Source: Entoloma clypeatum
Lineage: Eukaryota > Basidiomycota > Agaricomycetes > Agaricales > Entolomataceae
Direction of reading: 5' to 3'
NCBI GenBank assembly: GCA_963565915.1
Contig: OY751496.1
Span: 2,108,001-2,172,000, forward strand
DNA length: 64,000 nt
The translations under genes and the position numbers were made by a program. Below the pieces are notes generated by a model. That model was not told the DNA's origin. It ran no database searches and was given only the letters and a program-made list of their open reading frames with translations. Shown here one piece after another: positions 40,576 through 51,309 of the stretch. Numbering within the stretch: position 1 is the first letter of the stretch; each line of letters starts with the position of its first letter.

Positions 40576-41757
40576 CCTCACTTAGAAGACGGTGTTCGCT
40601 TCGTAAGTGGAGTGTAGGGTGAGGTAAATTCTAACCCTAATTGTGAGTGGAACTTCTTGAAGGTTACTCGAGGTAAGTTCTTTGTGAACATATCCGCAGG
40701 ATTATCAGTTCCTGGGGTGAAGAAGAGCTCGACTATTTCTTCTTTGACATACTCACGTATAGCGTGGTATCATATGTCTATGTGTTTAGTGTATCCTTTG
40801 GTGACAGGGTTTTGCCCATTGAAGATGGACCCTTGATTATCACCGTTGATAGGGACGGGCGTCACTTTCGGAAGTCGGAGTTCGCCAAACATGTTAGAAC
40901 AGCATACAATCACATCAACACCAGAGGTAATCATGGTGGATGTGTCGTCTTGCAGTCCTAGTATATTCTACGCTATGTGCTACTAATCGTGTATCTATGA
41001 TAGAGGTGGAACCTTACTACTAACCTTTGAGAGGTGTTTGCAAGGTGGGGGTTACTCAGTAAGAGCGTTATATTGCACAGAGAATAAGGACAGTCTTATA
41101 TACTAGTCTACTTATTTGTACATTATTTGTACGTCATGGGATTAGGCACATGACGCTATAGATGAAATATCTCTAGGAGTGGAATTCATTCAACAAAACA
41201 TGTTGACGATCCATTTGCAGACTTTTGCGCAGTCTGAAAGAGCCATATACTCGGCTTCCGTGGACGAATGTGCGATTGTCTTTTGACAACGTGATTGCCA
41301 GATGACAATGCAATCGGCAATTTTCAAATAAAACCCTGTTTGCGACTTTCTGTTAGAGGGGTCTGATGCCCAATCAGAGTCTGTGTACACAACAAGGCCA
41401 GCCATTGATGTACCGTTAAGGTTCAAGCAATAGTCCAAGATACTTGCATATGTAAAGAGACTTATCAAGATGCTCTTGGGACGGGTTGGCCGACATCTGC
41501 GACATCTTTGTGACTGCGAAGGCTATGTTGGGCCGTCTACCAAAAGATAGGTACAACAATGATCCAATCACCAATTGGAATTGGGATCAAATCTCTGGGT
41601 TCAACTCCCCCTGGTTTGGTACCAGGTAATATCCCGTTGGGAGTGGAGTAGGGGCCGGCTTGGCATTTGTCATGCCGAAGCGCTCAAGGACCCTTTTCAG
41701 GTACGCTACTTGGTCGATCTTAATGGTGCGACCTTCCTGGTGAATCTCAGTAAAAAG
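40576..41757 (-). pseudogene. Copia-2 pol 3' end (RT tail and RNase H), split by a solo LTR
   Basis: Minus-strand fragments in order: RTIKIDQVAYLKRVLERFGM (RT tail, near 41720), IGSLLYLL, then frame changes into RNase H with VVYTDSDWASDPSNRKSQTG, SSTEAEYMALSDCAK and KWIVNMF. The solo LTR 40892-41195 interrupts here. The frame resumes with ELRLPKVTPVPINGDNQGSI, KHIDI, a stop, HAIREYVKEEIVELFFTPG and NPADMFTKNL. Sequence upstream of 41757 is replaced by a TTCAG-rich block, so the element is 5'-truncated. Confidence 0.85.
40892..41195. mobile_element. Solo LTR inserted in copia-2 RNase H
   Basis: 304 bp, TGTTAGAACAGC...TTCATTCAACA, flanked by perfect AAACA duplications (40887-40891 and 41196-41200). 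Removing it with one target copy restores the copia-2 reading through the codons for VNMFGEL. TATA-like sequence near 41095. The parent element is not otherwise present in the window. Confidence 0.9.
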
Positions 41758-42180
41758 CAAATTCAGCCAAAATTCAGGCTATATTCAGTCAGATTCAGTT
41801 GTTCAGATAATTTGAATATATTGCAAGGAATCTGAACGGCGGTTCAGCCTGGATTCAGTTTAAATTCAGCTGAATTCATCCTCCATTCATCTCTGCTCTT
41901 GAATACATTCAATCCCTGTTCGGTGGATTTCAGTCATTTTTCAGACAGTGTTCGTACCTTGCTCAGCACGTTCAAGGTGATCTTCATCCAATGTTCATAT
42001 CACGTTCAGCATTCAGTCAATCTTTGTCTGCGGTTCAGTCAATCTTCATTGCTCGTTCAGTGTCATGCATATTGTGTTCAGTCCGTTCAGTTGACATTCA
42101 GGTTTTGTTCAGTCCGATGTTCAGTTTTTGTTCAGTGTGTTCAGTCTGACATTCAGATTTTGTTCAGTGCGTTCAGACTT
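41758..42180. repeat. TTCAG-rich degenerate repeat block
   Basis: About two dozen TTCAG pentamers, mostly spaced 5-15 bp apart in the same orientation (for example GTTCAGTCCGTTCAG and ACATTCAGATTTTGTTCAG). The block starts exactly where copia-2 coding sequence ends. No coding content. Confidence 0.7.
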
Positions 42181-42441
42181 GTTCCGAAATCAATGTTATT
42201 TCTTCATCCGATGCTAGATAAGTTGTCAATTAAATATCATCATTCTCAACAACAAAGTACTCACCTGATCAATTATTGATGCAATTATATCATCAGAAGG
42301 CATGGAACCCCGCACAATCACAGAAATGAGCTCTTCGTCGGCAGTCAGAACAGGTAGTCAAGGATAAATAATCAACGTACTGGACTTCTTCAAATTCTTG
42401 AGTGTCTTCGAGGTTTTCATCTCATTCTTCTCAGCCCAGTC
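42181..42441. other. No recognised gene; possible 3' flank of the minus-strand gene
   Basis: Probably 3' untranslated sequence of the gene ending at 42442; the frame beyond its TGA stays open (DWAEKNEMKTSKTLKNLKKS) for about 35 codons, so the stop may be premature. Confidence 0.35.
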
Positions 42442-45159
42442 TCATAGCTCTGGTACGAGCAGGGCCTAACGATGTGGGTTTGATTTGAATGTTCTCAAAA
42501 AGTCTCATTTACACACCTTGAGCTTTTCTATGGGGTCGACGGGGTTGGCCGTGTCTGGCAGATGGGTGGATTCCTCTGAAGGCGGCGACAATGATGATCC
42601 ATTTCGATCAGGTAGGCCAGGCTCCTTAGACGACGTGGGCAATGATGACGATGATAACGAGGACAATGATGTTCGATTCTGATCAGATGATGTGGGCGAC
42701 AATGACGATGATAACAACAACAACGCTCCATTCTGACCAGGCGGGGTGGATTCCTTCGAGGACAACGATGGTCCATTGGGCGAAATATTGTTCGAAGCCT
42801 GCTGATAGAACGCTGAGCTTTTGTTAAGCTGTACAAAATAAAGTGATACCATTTGATTCCAGAAATCCAGGAGCTTGGATATGATGATATCGAGGTAGGA
42901 GTCAGCTAGAAATGACGTCGAAGTTCTACCCTGTTGAAGGGTAGTCTCTTGAGCTTTTTCGCAAGTCAGAAAAACACCTCTGATGAGGCGGCAGGCAGTA
43001 TCGATGTTGCCAACAACGCTCCAGGATGTAAGCACCTTCGTTGTGGTCAACTCACCCCCTGTGAACTGGCGGTGCCCCCACTGCTCAAATTTATCATCCT
43101 CCTCGAAGGAGGGATTGTCTGGGCTGGCGGTTTTGATGTGTTCAATCCACGCCATCATGTCGTTTGATGGCTCACCAGTAGAGAACCCAGGGGATAATGA
43201 TAATGCATCGCATAGACGAAGCCCCGCTTCCAAAGTGGGGAACTTATGCACAAATGTTTCTAAAGCATGATAAGAAACATGTAGAATATGCAATAGAATA
43301 AATTATACTCACTGCGAATGGAAGCAATCAAAGCCAATGAAACCATCGTTGGCCTTCCGTTGGATGATGACAATGCATTCGGCACCAGCGTCGGATTTGG
43401 CGCTGATGTTTCATTGGGTGCTGGTATCGCGGCCGCTGGCGCCATGGTTGACCCCGGTATTTCGCTCAGCGCCTCAGCCGTGGGCGTTTCATCAGGTGGG
43501 GGTGCAGGGGAAGCTTCTGGTCCACGGAATGTGTCATCAAGGAGGTGCTCATGTTTTTTTCCTGCAATGTAATTAGGATGAATTAAATTGAGTGATATAG
43601 AGCGACTTACTCCATCCTATTTGTTTCCTTGGCTTGATGGGAGACTCTATGTGTGGTCGTTTGCCGCCAGTTGCAACCGGCTGAGGATCGGTGGAGCTCG
43701 CAGCAGCGGGCTGCTTGGAACAAACTGGCGACGAGGGCATAGAAGGAGCCAGCACGGGAGCCAATGTGGAAGCTGGAGTGCGAACCAGGACAGGAGGAGG
43801 CGACGGAGATGGACGTGTATCGTCCTTGGTATCCTGGGTCGGAGCAGTCTTTGGCATCTTCGGTTTTTGCCTTGGCTTCTTCGGCGCTGGTTCATCAACG
43901 TTCATCTGACAGTTCTTCTTGATGTCGATATCTGTCCCCTTCTTGGCCTGCCGCACGCGCCAGTCAGACAACAACTGGACAACCACCCGCATAAGTTCTT
44001 CGGCCTTCCAGCTGTGGGCGCAAAGCTGCAAAATGGGATGTTGGCACTCAACCTCAGCAATTGCCCGCCTCCAAGTCATGGGGTGATACCATCTATACCA
44101 TGTTGACGTATGATTGCCAGTAGAACTGGGGGGGGGGGGGGTATTGAGAACTTGGAGGATGGTTGAATCGATGGTACGAGCGGTTCTTTTGATATTTTTG
44201 CCGAGGCTGCCGTTGACAGTTCTGCCTTTTTCATCGCAGATGATTTCTGAGACATTGAGCCTGCCGTTGGAGAGCCCGGCCCTGGGATCAGTTTGACCAT
44301 CCTCCTTGGTCCAGAGAATCAACACCGGATATTGCTTTGGGCGTTCTGAGGGTTGTAAAAAGGGGGCGACCAATGATGATGTATTGCTACCGCATTGGGA
44401 TACTGAGTCGCGTGGGAGGACATTATCCATCAGGAAAAACCATGGGATGTTCTACCAGTCTACCAAGTCTATCAAGTCTATGTAGACTGGGTAGCTATAC
44501 ATAGACATTTGGACATTTATCATTTTTATCATTTTCTTACTTATTGTGAATCAAAGATAATTTCAGATGTAAGAGCATGAATAATTGGGGTAACAAATTG
44601 TGTAAAGTAAGAAATTGATAAAAGTTCAAATGTCTATGTATAGCTACCCAGTCTACATAGACTTGATAGACTTGGTAGACTGGTAGAACGTCCCATGGTT
44701 TTTTCTGATGTCTTCGTTAGGTTCAACACTGGCATTCGTGGCCTCAAGGGTCTCAACCCTGCCTCGAAATTGAACCAATTCTGCCTTGAGTGTTGCGTTT
44801 TCCCGTTCGATGATTAAAAGATTTTTGGTGAGACACGTCTTTTCCGCAAGGAGTTTGTGATGCTGCTCAAAGAGCCAGAAAACCTCAGGATTGGAGAGAA
44901 GTGCTTGGAGTGATAAACTGGGAATATGGCATCTGAGGTCCAGGGGTATTCCTGGCTCAAGCTGTGCATCCAGGAAGTGCTGTGAAGAGACACAGGTTCC
45001 AGTCATGCCTCCAGAGAAAAGGCCAACTTCGGTTCCACAGTTCTGTTGGTAGTATTAGCAGTAGGAGGGATAAATTGGATAGGGTCAAGAATGACTCACA
45101 AAATCACTTAGACCAGAGCCGAGGAGGCTGGCATCAACGAGTCCGAAATTTTCTGACAT
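42442..45159 (-). pseudogene. Five-exon gene of unknown function, disrupted by a 283-bp MITE
   Basis: Model on the minus strand: exons 45159-45100, 45042-43611, 43561-43313, 43259-42517, 42465-42442, with GT-AG introns of 57, 49, 53 and 51 nt. Omitting the MITE (44428-44710) and one 2-bp duplication, all phases agree and give about 740 codons. The protein has a coiled-coil-like N-terminal region (~60-115), a P/K-rich basic segment (KKPRQKPKMPK, ~250), Ala/Pro/Ser-rich linkers, and a long Ser-rich, possibly disordered tail after a helical part (FLADSYLDIIISKLLDFWNQ). No family was recognised; the SPxxPKK-like basic parts suggest a nuclear protein but this is inference. An in-frame stop is created inside the MITE. 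The N-terminus could extend upstream of 45159. Confidence 0.6.
44428..44710. mobile_element. 283-bp MITE with CATCAG ends
   Basis: Left CATCAGGAAAAACCATGGGA and right TCCCATGGTTTTTTCTGATG continue as an inverted repeat of about 95 bp through TCTACCAGTCTACCAAGTCT and CTGGGTAGCTATACATAGAC. The target duplication is TC (44426-44427 and 44711-44712). The core is AT-rich. Termini and 2-bp duplication match PE2 and the Plavaka element. Confidence 0.88.
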
Positions 45160-45425
45160 GCCTATGCTAGACGTCAGTTCCCCAGCCTGGACACTAGAAG
45201 CTGCGAGCATACCTGTCAGTGGACACATGGGCACGCCGGACGAAGCAGTCACTGAGCCTGGGCGACTGCTTGTCGGTGTTGATGGAGTTGAACAGCTGCG
45301 TGTCGGATTTTGACAAACAATGGCCTGCTTATGTCATCATTACCAATGCAATCCGATACCATTGATCTTCGTCTTGCTCTTGTCCAGCACGATCCTGCCT
45401 CTGATATATGTTTCTTTGCTGAAAT

Positions 45426-46975
45426 ATGCCCACAAAATTCCTCTGCTTTTGCTCCCAGTGCCATGGACAGCATTCATATTCACGTAGGACTGTACAGACA
45501 CATATCAGCAATGATATGTCTGTTTTCTTGAGTTTGGCAGATCAAGACAGTGATTTTGCTCGGAATCTATCTCAAGGGATCAAAAAATTGACCATATCAA
45601 TTGGCGAAGTTGCAGGTATGGAACTCTGGGAGATATTGTATATATTATGCTTGAATTTATTTTTTAATCAAGGGATTCCAAGCAACAGCTTTCACCTGGG
45701 TTCTGATAATCCAATGGATTCTTATTCATCTCAGGGTAAGTATGGATGGATCAATAAATAATTCTGTCTAATCATCCTTGTATTAGACCAGAATTCTTTG
45801 GCCTATAATACTCAAGTTTCTGGTGATATATTGATGATGTCTGATGAAGCTCAAGGTGTGTATTGATTTTATATTTTATCTGTTCTAATAATTACTTTGT
45901 AATCAAGACCAAGATCATTTTCATGTTACATCTCAATTTCAATCACTTGAAGGTGAGGCTATTCAATTATTCTTTATATGATCATTATTAAAATAGTCAT
46001 TTTCAGAGTGATCATGCAGCTCAACTGTTTTAAAATAGATCTTGTTTTCTGCCAAATTTTCTTCATGCATGAATTTTTATCTTCCATCTTCTGTGTGGAC
46101 GTATATCTGCCAGATGTTTCAGATGTGCTTTATATGATTCAGTCAATAATCATTGGGCCTTGCCCTGATGCTGTTTGTGTGTTTTTTTGATTCATGATTA
46201 TTCAGTTCTAAACTACAAGACTCTTGACAGTGGGTTATTATCATCACCAACTGTCATACATGTCTGTCCACTGCTGTTATCTTATATGTTTCTCTCTCTT
46301 GCTTGAATCCAGGCACTCCACCATGCCTCTGCTCTCACCGTCCTCTGTTGACACCATCCCATTGCTCTATGGACATGATCAACACATGGTCATATGATCA
46401 TGTGTGAAGCCTCTTCTTCATATTTTCAGATTCTATGATCATGCAGATGTCTATATTATCTGATTTCTGCTCTTTTTATCAACTATGCTCTCTGCATATT
46501 TATCATGCATGCTTTATTTGGCAAAACCAAGATTGATTTCAAACCGTGCTTTATTTTGAGTTCTCACTGTATGCTAACTTTTTTCAGACAGGACTCCAGA
46601 CTATTTTCAAACAAGTGATTTATCAGATCCAGACTCTCTTGCTGCATATCTGGCTGTTCATGAAAATCCTCTAGATTTCAGCTCTGCAGATGCTGATTAT
46701 AATTCAGATTATATCAGAGGTTTTCAGGATGATAGTTCTGAAGCATCATCTGATTCTGTGGCTATGGATTTAGATTTGGATATGGATTCCAATTTACATA
46801 CAGATGAAAGTGATTCTGGCTTGGATGATGAATCATTGGGTTTGAAAAAATGTGCTGAACTCCAACAATCCTTGCTGGGAGATTATGTGCTACCCAAAGA
46901 CCCTCCATTGAATTCATATCCCATCAAAGAACTGGGGTTATCCGAAAAGCTCACCATAAAACATTATATTGCCTG
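45426..46975 (+). pseudogene. CACTA/Tnp2-like transposon protein, 5' exons (split by gypsy-C copy 2)
   Basis: Starts ATG 45426, MPTKFLCFCSQCHGQHSYSR with a CxxC-rich N-terminus followed by T..H..D, a zinc-binding start I associate with basidiomycete CACTA-like (Tnp2) proteins. Small GT-AG exons follow with consistent phase: 45426-45615, 45673-45735, 45787-45855, 45908-45952. A less certain region leads to a long acidic exon from 46588 (DRTPDYFQTSDLSDPDSLAA, a D/S-rich stretch, then LGLSEKLTIKHYIA) ending at the gypsy-C insertion, 46975. The gene continues at 63740. Zinc-finger and acidic regions are seen; the transposase assignment is by overall resemblance and is moderately secure. Confidence 0.6.
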
Positions 46976-47419
46976 TGTAAGGGCAACCACTTTGCACTTT
47001 CCCTTTCCGTTCATTTCCACCATCTCCGACGCCCTCCGACGCCCTCCGACGCCCTCCGATTGTATCTGTTGCCTCTGATATCTTATTCACCTCTCTGCAC
47101 CTCTCCACATCCGACGACTCCGCGCCCCTCCGCTCCTCCGCACGTCGGATCGCAGGTACTATCATTCATCTCGTTTCCATTCATCCCCCATCCCTACTCC
47201 CGACCATTACTCATCATTCCTATGTCTCGTTTTATCTTTTATTTCATATCTCATTTTACTATTTATCTCGCTAGCTTGCAGGGGAATCCTTAGAACTTTC
47301 TCTTCGGATCTCCCTTGCAAGGTGTGTGTTGTATTACTTATCAGACTGCTCAATCTAAACTTCGGATCTCCCTTGCAAGTATCTGAGTTTGAGTCTTGGA
47401 TCGTAAGGTCGCCCTTACA
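46976..47419 (+). repeat. Gypsy-C copy 2, 5' LTR
   Basis: 444 bp, TGTAAGGGCAACCAC...GGTCGCCCTTACA. The U3 has three direct copies of CTCCGACGCC that copy 1 lacks. The R/U5 half matches copy 1 with one or two differences. Confidence 0.95.
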
Positions 47420-47580
47420 GTAGAAAGTTCTCATCTAATTGGACCGGGTCCGATTGCATCGTTGTCACGATTCCGCGCTTCGGAGTAGCTTCGTCCGCGT
47501 CCGACTCCGATACATCTCACACCCCTTCCAGTTCTTCTAATTACCTCTCCGTAACCGGTGATTCTGCTCCGCGCATAGTA

Positions 47581-48735
47581 ATGGACGACCCCAATCGCCT
47601 TGAACAGCTCGAGCACGAGTTCCAGGAACAACGTCAAACTCTCGCTGATATCTCTACTCAACTTGACCAACTCCTCCTCGCCTTCAACGCAATTCCTGCC
47701 CCAGCTCCGCCACCTATCCCACCTGCTCCCGCACCCGCACCTCCACCTGCTCCGCTCGCTCCGGCCAATCCGGGCGTGCGTCGAGCAAAACCCGCCAATC
47801 CGTCAGACTTCGACGGATCGCGCGCAAATGGCTGGACCTTTCTAAACTCCTGTGAATTGTTTATGGGGCTGGCTCCGGAACAGTTCGCAGACGACCACGC
47901 TAAAATTTATTGGGTCTTATCTTTCATGAAGAGTGGACGCGCAGCACACTTTGCGGATCGCATTATCCGACAAGAGCGGAGGACCGGTGCTCCACCTTAT
48001 CGGACTTGGGTGGACTTCCGCGCCGTCTTTACAACGGAGTTCACTCCGAAGAATGAGGAACAGGACGCGAGACTGATCCTCGAAGGAGAATCCTATTATC
48101 AAGGTCAACGGGATGTCGAGACCTATATTGACGAGTTCAAAGACTACATTGACAAAGCAGGCTATCAGGAGGATACCAATATAGTACTCAAATTCCGCCA
48201 TGGTCTCCGTTCCGACATTCAGAACGAGATCGCCACCCTGACCCACGGACGGCCTGCGGACGACAACCCCGATGAGTGGTACTCTGCAGCACGAGTCAAC
48301 GACGACAATAGAATTGCCAACAAAGCCTTCAAAGCCACTGCTCCGACCCGCACATCCGCCTTCCGCAACGTCGTCGGACCAAGAGTACCTGGCACCTCAG
48401 TATTCCCTCGCCCCTACATTCCATTCACTCCGCGTCCAGCTCCGCTCGCATCCGCAACCGCTCCGCCGACAAGGGACCCTAATGCAATGGACATTGATAC
48501 TTCACGCGTCAAAGGCAAGAATGCCAATGCATGCTTCAGATGTAACAAAACGGGTCACTTCAGTCGTGAATGCCCCCTTCGCTTCAACGTCCGATTCATG
48601 ACGATGGAGGAACAAGACGAGTTTATCATGGAACAACTCGTGGTCAAGGACGCGGCGGAAGGCAACTCCGTTCCGCCCACGGAGTCTGCGGAGTCGGAGG
48701 GAGGACAGGAGGATTTTCCTCCTCACAACGAGTGA
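47581..48735 (+). CDS. Gypsy-C copy 2 gag
   Basis: 384 codons, full length, differing from copy 1 at only a few residues (for example YWVLS for YWALS, RAAHF for RAARF, RFNVR for RFDVR). Same layout: helix, Ala/Pro linker, capsid-type domain, CFRCNKTGHFSRECPL knuckle and acidic tail. Pol overlaps by 166 nt in the -1 frame. It remains open although the element as a whole is disrupted, so capsid protein might still be produced. Confidence 0.95.
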   Translation: MDDPNRLEQLEHEFQEQRQTLADISTQLDQLLLAFNAIPAPAPPPIPPAPAPAPPPAPLAPANPGVRRAKPANPSDFDGSRANGWTFLNSCELFMGLAPEQFADDHAKIYWVLSFMKSGRAAHFADRIIRQERRTGAPPYRTWVDFRAVFTTEFTPKNEEQDARLILEGESYYQGQRDVETYIDEFKDYIDKAGYQEDTNIVLKFRHGLRSDIQNEIATLTHGRPADDNPDEWYSAARVNDDNRIANKAFKATAPTRTSAFRNVVGPRVPGTSVFPRPYIPFTPRPAPLASATAPPTRDPNAMDIDTSRVKGKNANACFRCNKTGHFSRECPLRFNVRFMTMEEQDEFIMEQLVVKDAAEGNSVPPTESAESEGGQEDFPPHNE

Positions 48736-50722
48736 ACAGTGCGCCCTCGTTGTCTACTAAAAATCGTTATGCTGCCTTATTTATGGAACAATATGATCCT
48801 ATACCCTCCATCTCTAAGCCTGCAAACGATCCTATAGTCGCACCCAACTCCGCAAACCCTATCCGCATCCGCTTCTCTAAGTGGGAGCGGCGGCTTCCAA
48901 AACAATATGTTCTCGCCGCAGCCGCTCGCTCCGACAATTCCCTCGAACTAGACATAGTTCTCGAAACTACCGACACTAAAGACATACTATCACAAAAGGC
49001 CTTACTCGACAGTGGGGCAACAGGATCGTTTATTGAACGTACTCTGGTCGAGAAACACCGACTCTCTACTCGAAAACTACAACGCGCAATTCCGGTATAC
49101 AACATCGACGGAACTCCGAATGAGGCCGGAGCAATAACGGAGGTGTTGGACGTAGTGCTCCGCTATTGGGATCACTCGGAACGGACCCAGCTTGCAGTCA
49201 CAAGTTTGGGAAAACAAGAAATCGTGTTAGGCTTCACTTGGCTCAAAGAACACAACCCCGAGGTAGATTGGACTTCAGGGGAAGTGAAGATGAGCCGGTG
49301 TCCTGCACGATGTCGGACATGCCAACAGGAGGCAGCCCAAGAGCGGAAGGAGCGGAAGTTCGAACAAGTCCGCATCCGAGCCTGTCGGATGGGTTCCACT
49401 CCGACGTCCGGTCTAGAGGAGGAGGCTCCACGCGGCCCATGGGTGGAGGATGTCACAGAAGGAGAAGAAACGGAGGAGTTAGCGGAAGACGATGAGGAAG
49501 AGGATGAGTTTGAGGAGGGAGACCGCCTTTTTGTCGGAACAGTACCTGCGGAGGCGGAGTTCATCCGCGCTTCATCCAATATCTCGCAACGTCTATCGGA
49601 GGCCTTCCTCAGTAACCAGAAACCCAAATCTTTCCGCGATTCTGTACCAGACCACTTGTTTGATTTCGAAGACGTATTCTCAAAGACCTCTTTCGACACC
49701 TTACCGGAAGAGCGGACGTGGGACCACGCCATTGAACTTGTTCCGGACGCCTCTCCGGCGGGTTGTAAGGTATATCCGCTCGCCCCGAACGAACAGAAAG
49801 AACTCGACGCGTTTTTGGAGGAAAACCTTGCAACTGGTCGGATCCGCCCTTCCAAGTCTCCGATGGCATCTCCGGTGTTCTATATCAAGAAAAAGGATGG
49901 CTCCCTTCGTCTTGTACAAGACTACCGGTCACTCAATTCCAAAACTATCAAAAACAAGTATCCGCTTCCGCTCATATCCGAACTGATCAATAAACTTCAA
50001 CGCGCTCAATACTTCACCAAACTCGACATCCGCTGGGGTTACAACAATGTACGGATAAAGCCCGGAGACGAGTGGAAGGCCGCTTTTCGGACCAATCGCG
50101 GACTCTATGAACCATTGGTGATGTTCTTCGGCCTCACTAATAGTCCATCCACATTCCAGACTATGATGAACGAGATCTTTCAGGACCTTATCACTGAAGG
50201 TGTAGTTTGTGTTTACCTTGACGATATACTCATCTTCACGGAGACCCTTGCGGAACATCGGAGGGTCACACGGATTGTACTGGAACGACTTCGCGAACAC
50301 AAACTCTATCTAAAACCAGAGAAATGCGAGTTTGAGCAAACGCGCATTGAATACTTAGGCCTTATTATTGAACAAGGACGCGTAGAGATGGATCCGGTGA
50401 AAGTAGCGGGGGTCGCGGAGTGGCCTGCTCCGACAAACGTCCGAGAAGTACAGTCCTTTCTGGGGTTCACTAACTTCTATCGCCGTTTTATTGAAGGGTT
50501 TTCGGACATCGCGCGCCCTCTTTTCGAGCTCACGAAGAAGGGGCACCTCTGGTCTTGGAAGGAAGGAGAAGTGTCCGCATTTGCGGAGTTGAAGCGGAGG
50601 ATTACATCTGCTCCAATCCTGGTCTTAGCTGATCATCGAAAGGAGTGGCGGGTAGAAGCGGATAGCTCGGACTTTGCAACCGGAGCAGTACTGTCCCAAC
50701 CAACAGAGGACGGTAAGTGGCA
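48570..50722 (+). pseudogene. Gypsy-C copy 2 pol, 5' part (protease, RT, start of RNase H)
   Basis: Same frame as copy 1 pol: LLDSGATG protease motif (~49005-49025), RT with [18 protein letters not shown] and VYLDDILIF (~50210-50236), and RNase H EADSSDFATGAVLS (~50657). It runs without any stop until the Plavaka left terminus at 50723, inside the codons for KWHPVAFYSK. Apart from the insertion there is no damage, and the frame is re-entered exactly at 61360. Confidence 0.93.
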
Positions 50723-51115
50723 CATCAACAAACCAGACCTGTGCTATGTAGCACTTGATAGCGCTGCATAGTGGTATAGCACTGTAGCATACATTATTTT
50801 GTTTGTAGTACTATGGAGTCCCATAGGGTTGCTACAGAATGCTACATAGCATACATTATTTCATTTGTAGCACTCTGGAGTCTCACATGGTTGCTACAGA
50901 ATGCTCCATAGCATTATGCTTTTACTTCATAGCATCAGTGTCTCATTGTATAACATTACATAGCATAGAAGCAACACCTCATAGCATCAGTGACTCATTG
51001 TGTAACATTACATAGTGTAGAAGCAGCACTTCAGAGCATGACCTTTCTGCTTTGGAGCACTCCATAGATATCCATTATTATATAGTACTGTAGCATTGCA
51101 GTAGGTGGTAGCCTA
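50723..51115. repeat. Plavaka element left subterminal repeat zone
   Basis: After the terminal repeat, about 390 bp contain many TAGCA(C/T) motifs and longer repeats such as CTACAGAATGCTMCATAGCAT and CTCATAGCATCAGTG/CATTGT. Such motif clusters are the usual binding region of transposases in CACTA-related elements. Confidence 0.7.
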
Positions 51116-51309
51116 CACTAGCAAGATAGATAATTTCATCAATCAGATCAAATATAGATATCATATCAAATCTAATCAAATCTAATCACTATTATTGATT
51201 CAAGATAAACTACGACACAAAGTGAAATAATCAGTCCAAAATAATCATTGCGGGAAATTTCTCAGCTGGTTCCCGATTTAATAAAGCCCTGTCAAAATCA
51301 AAGTTATCA

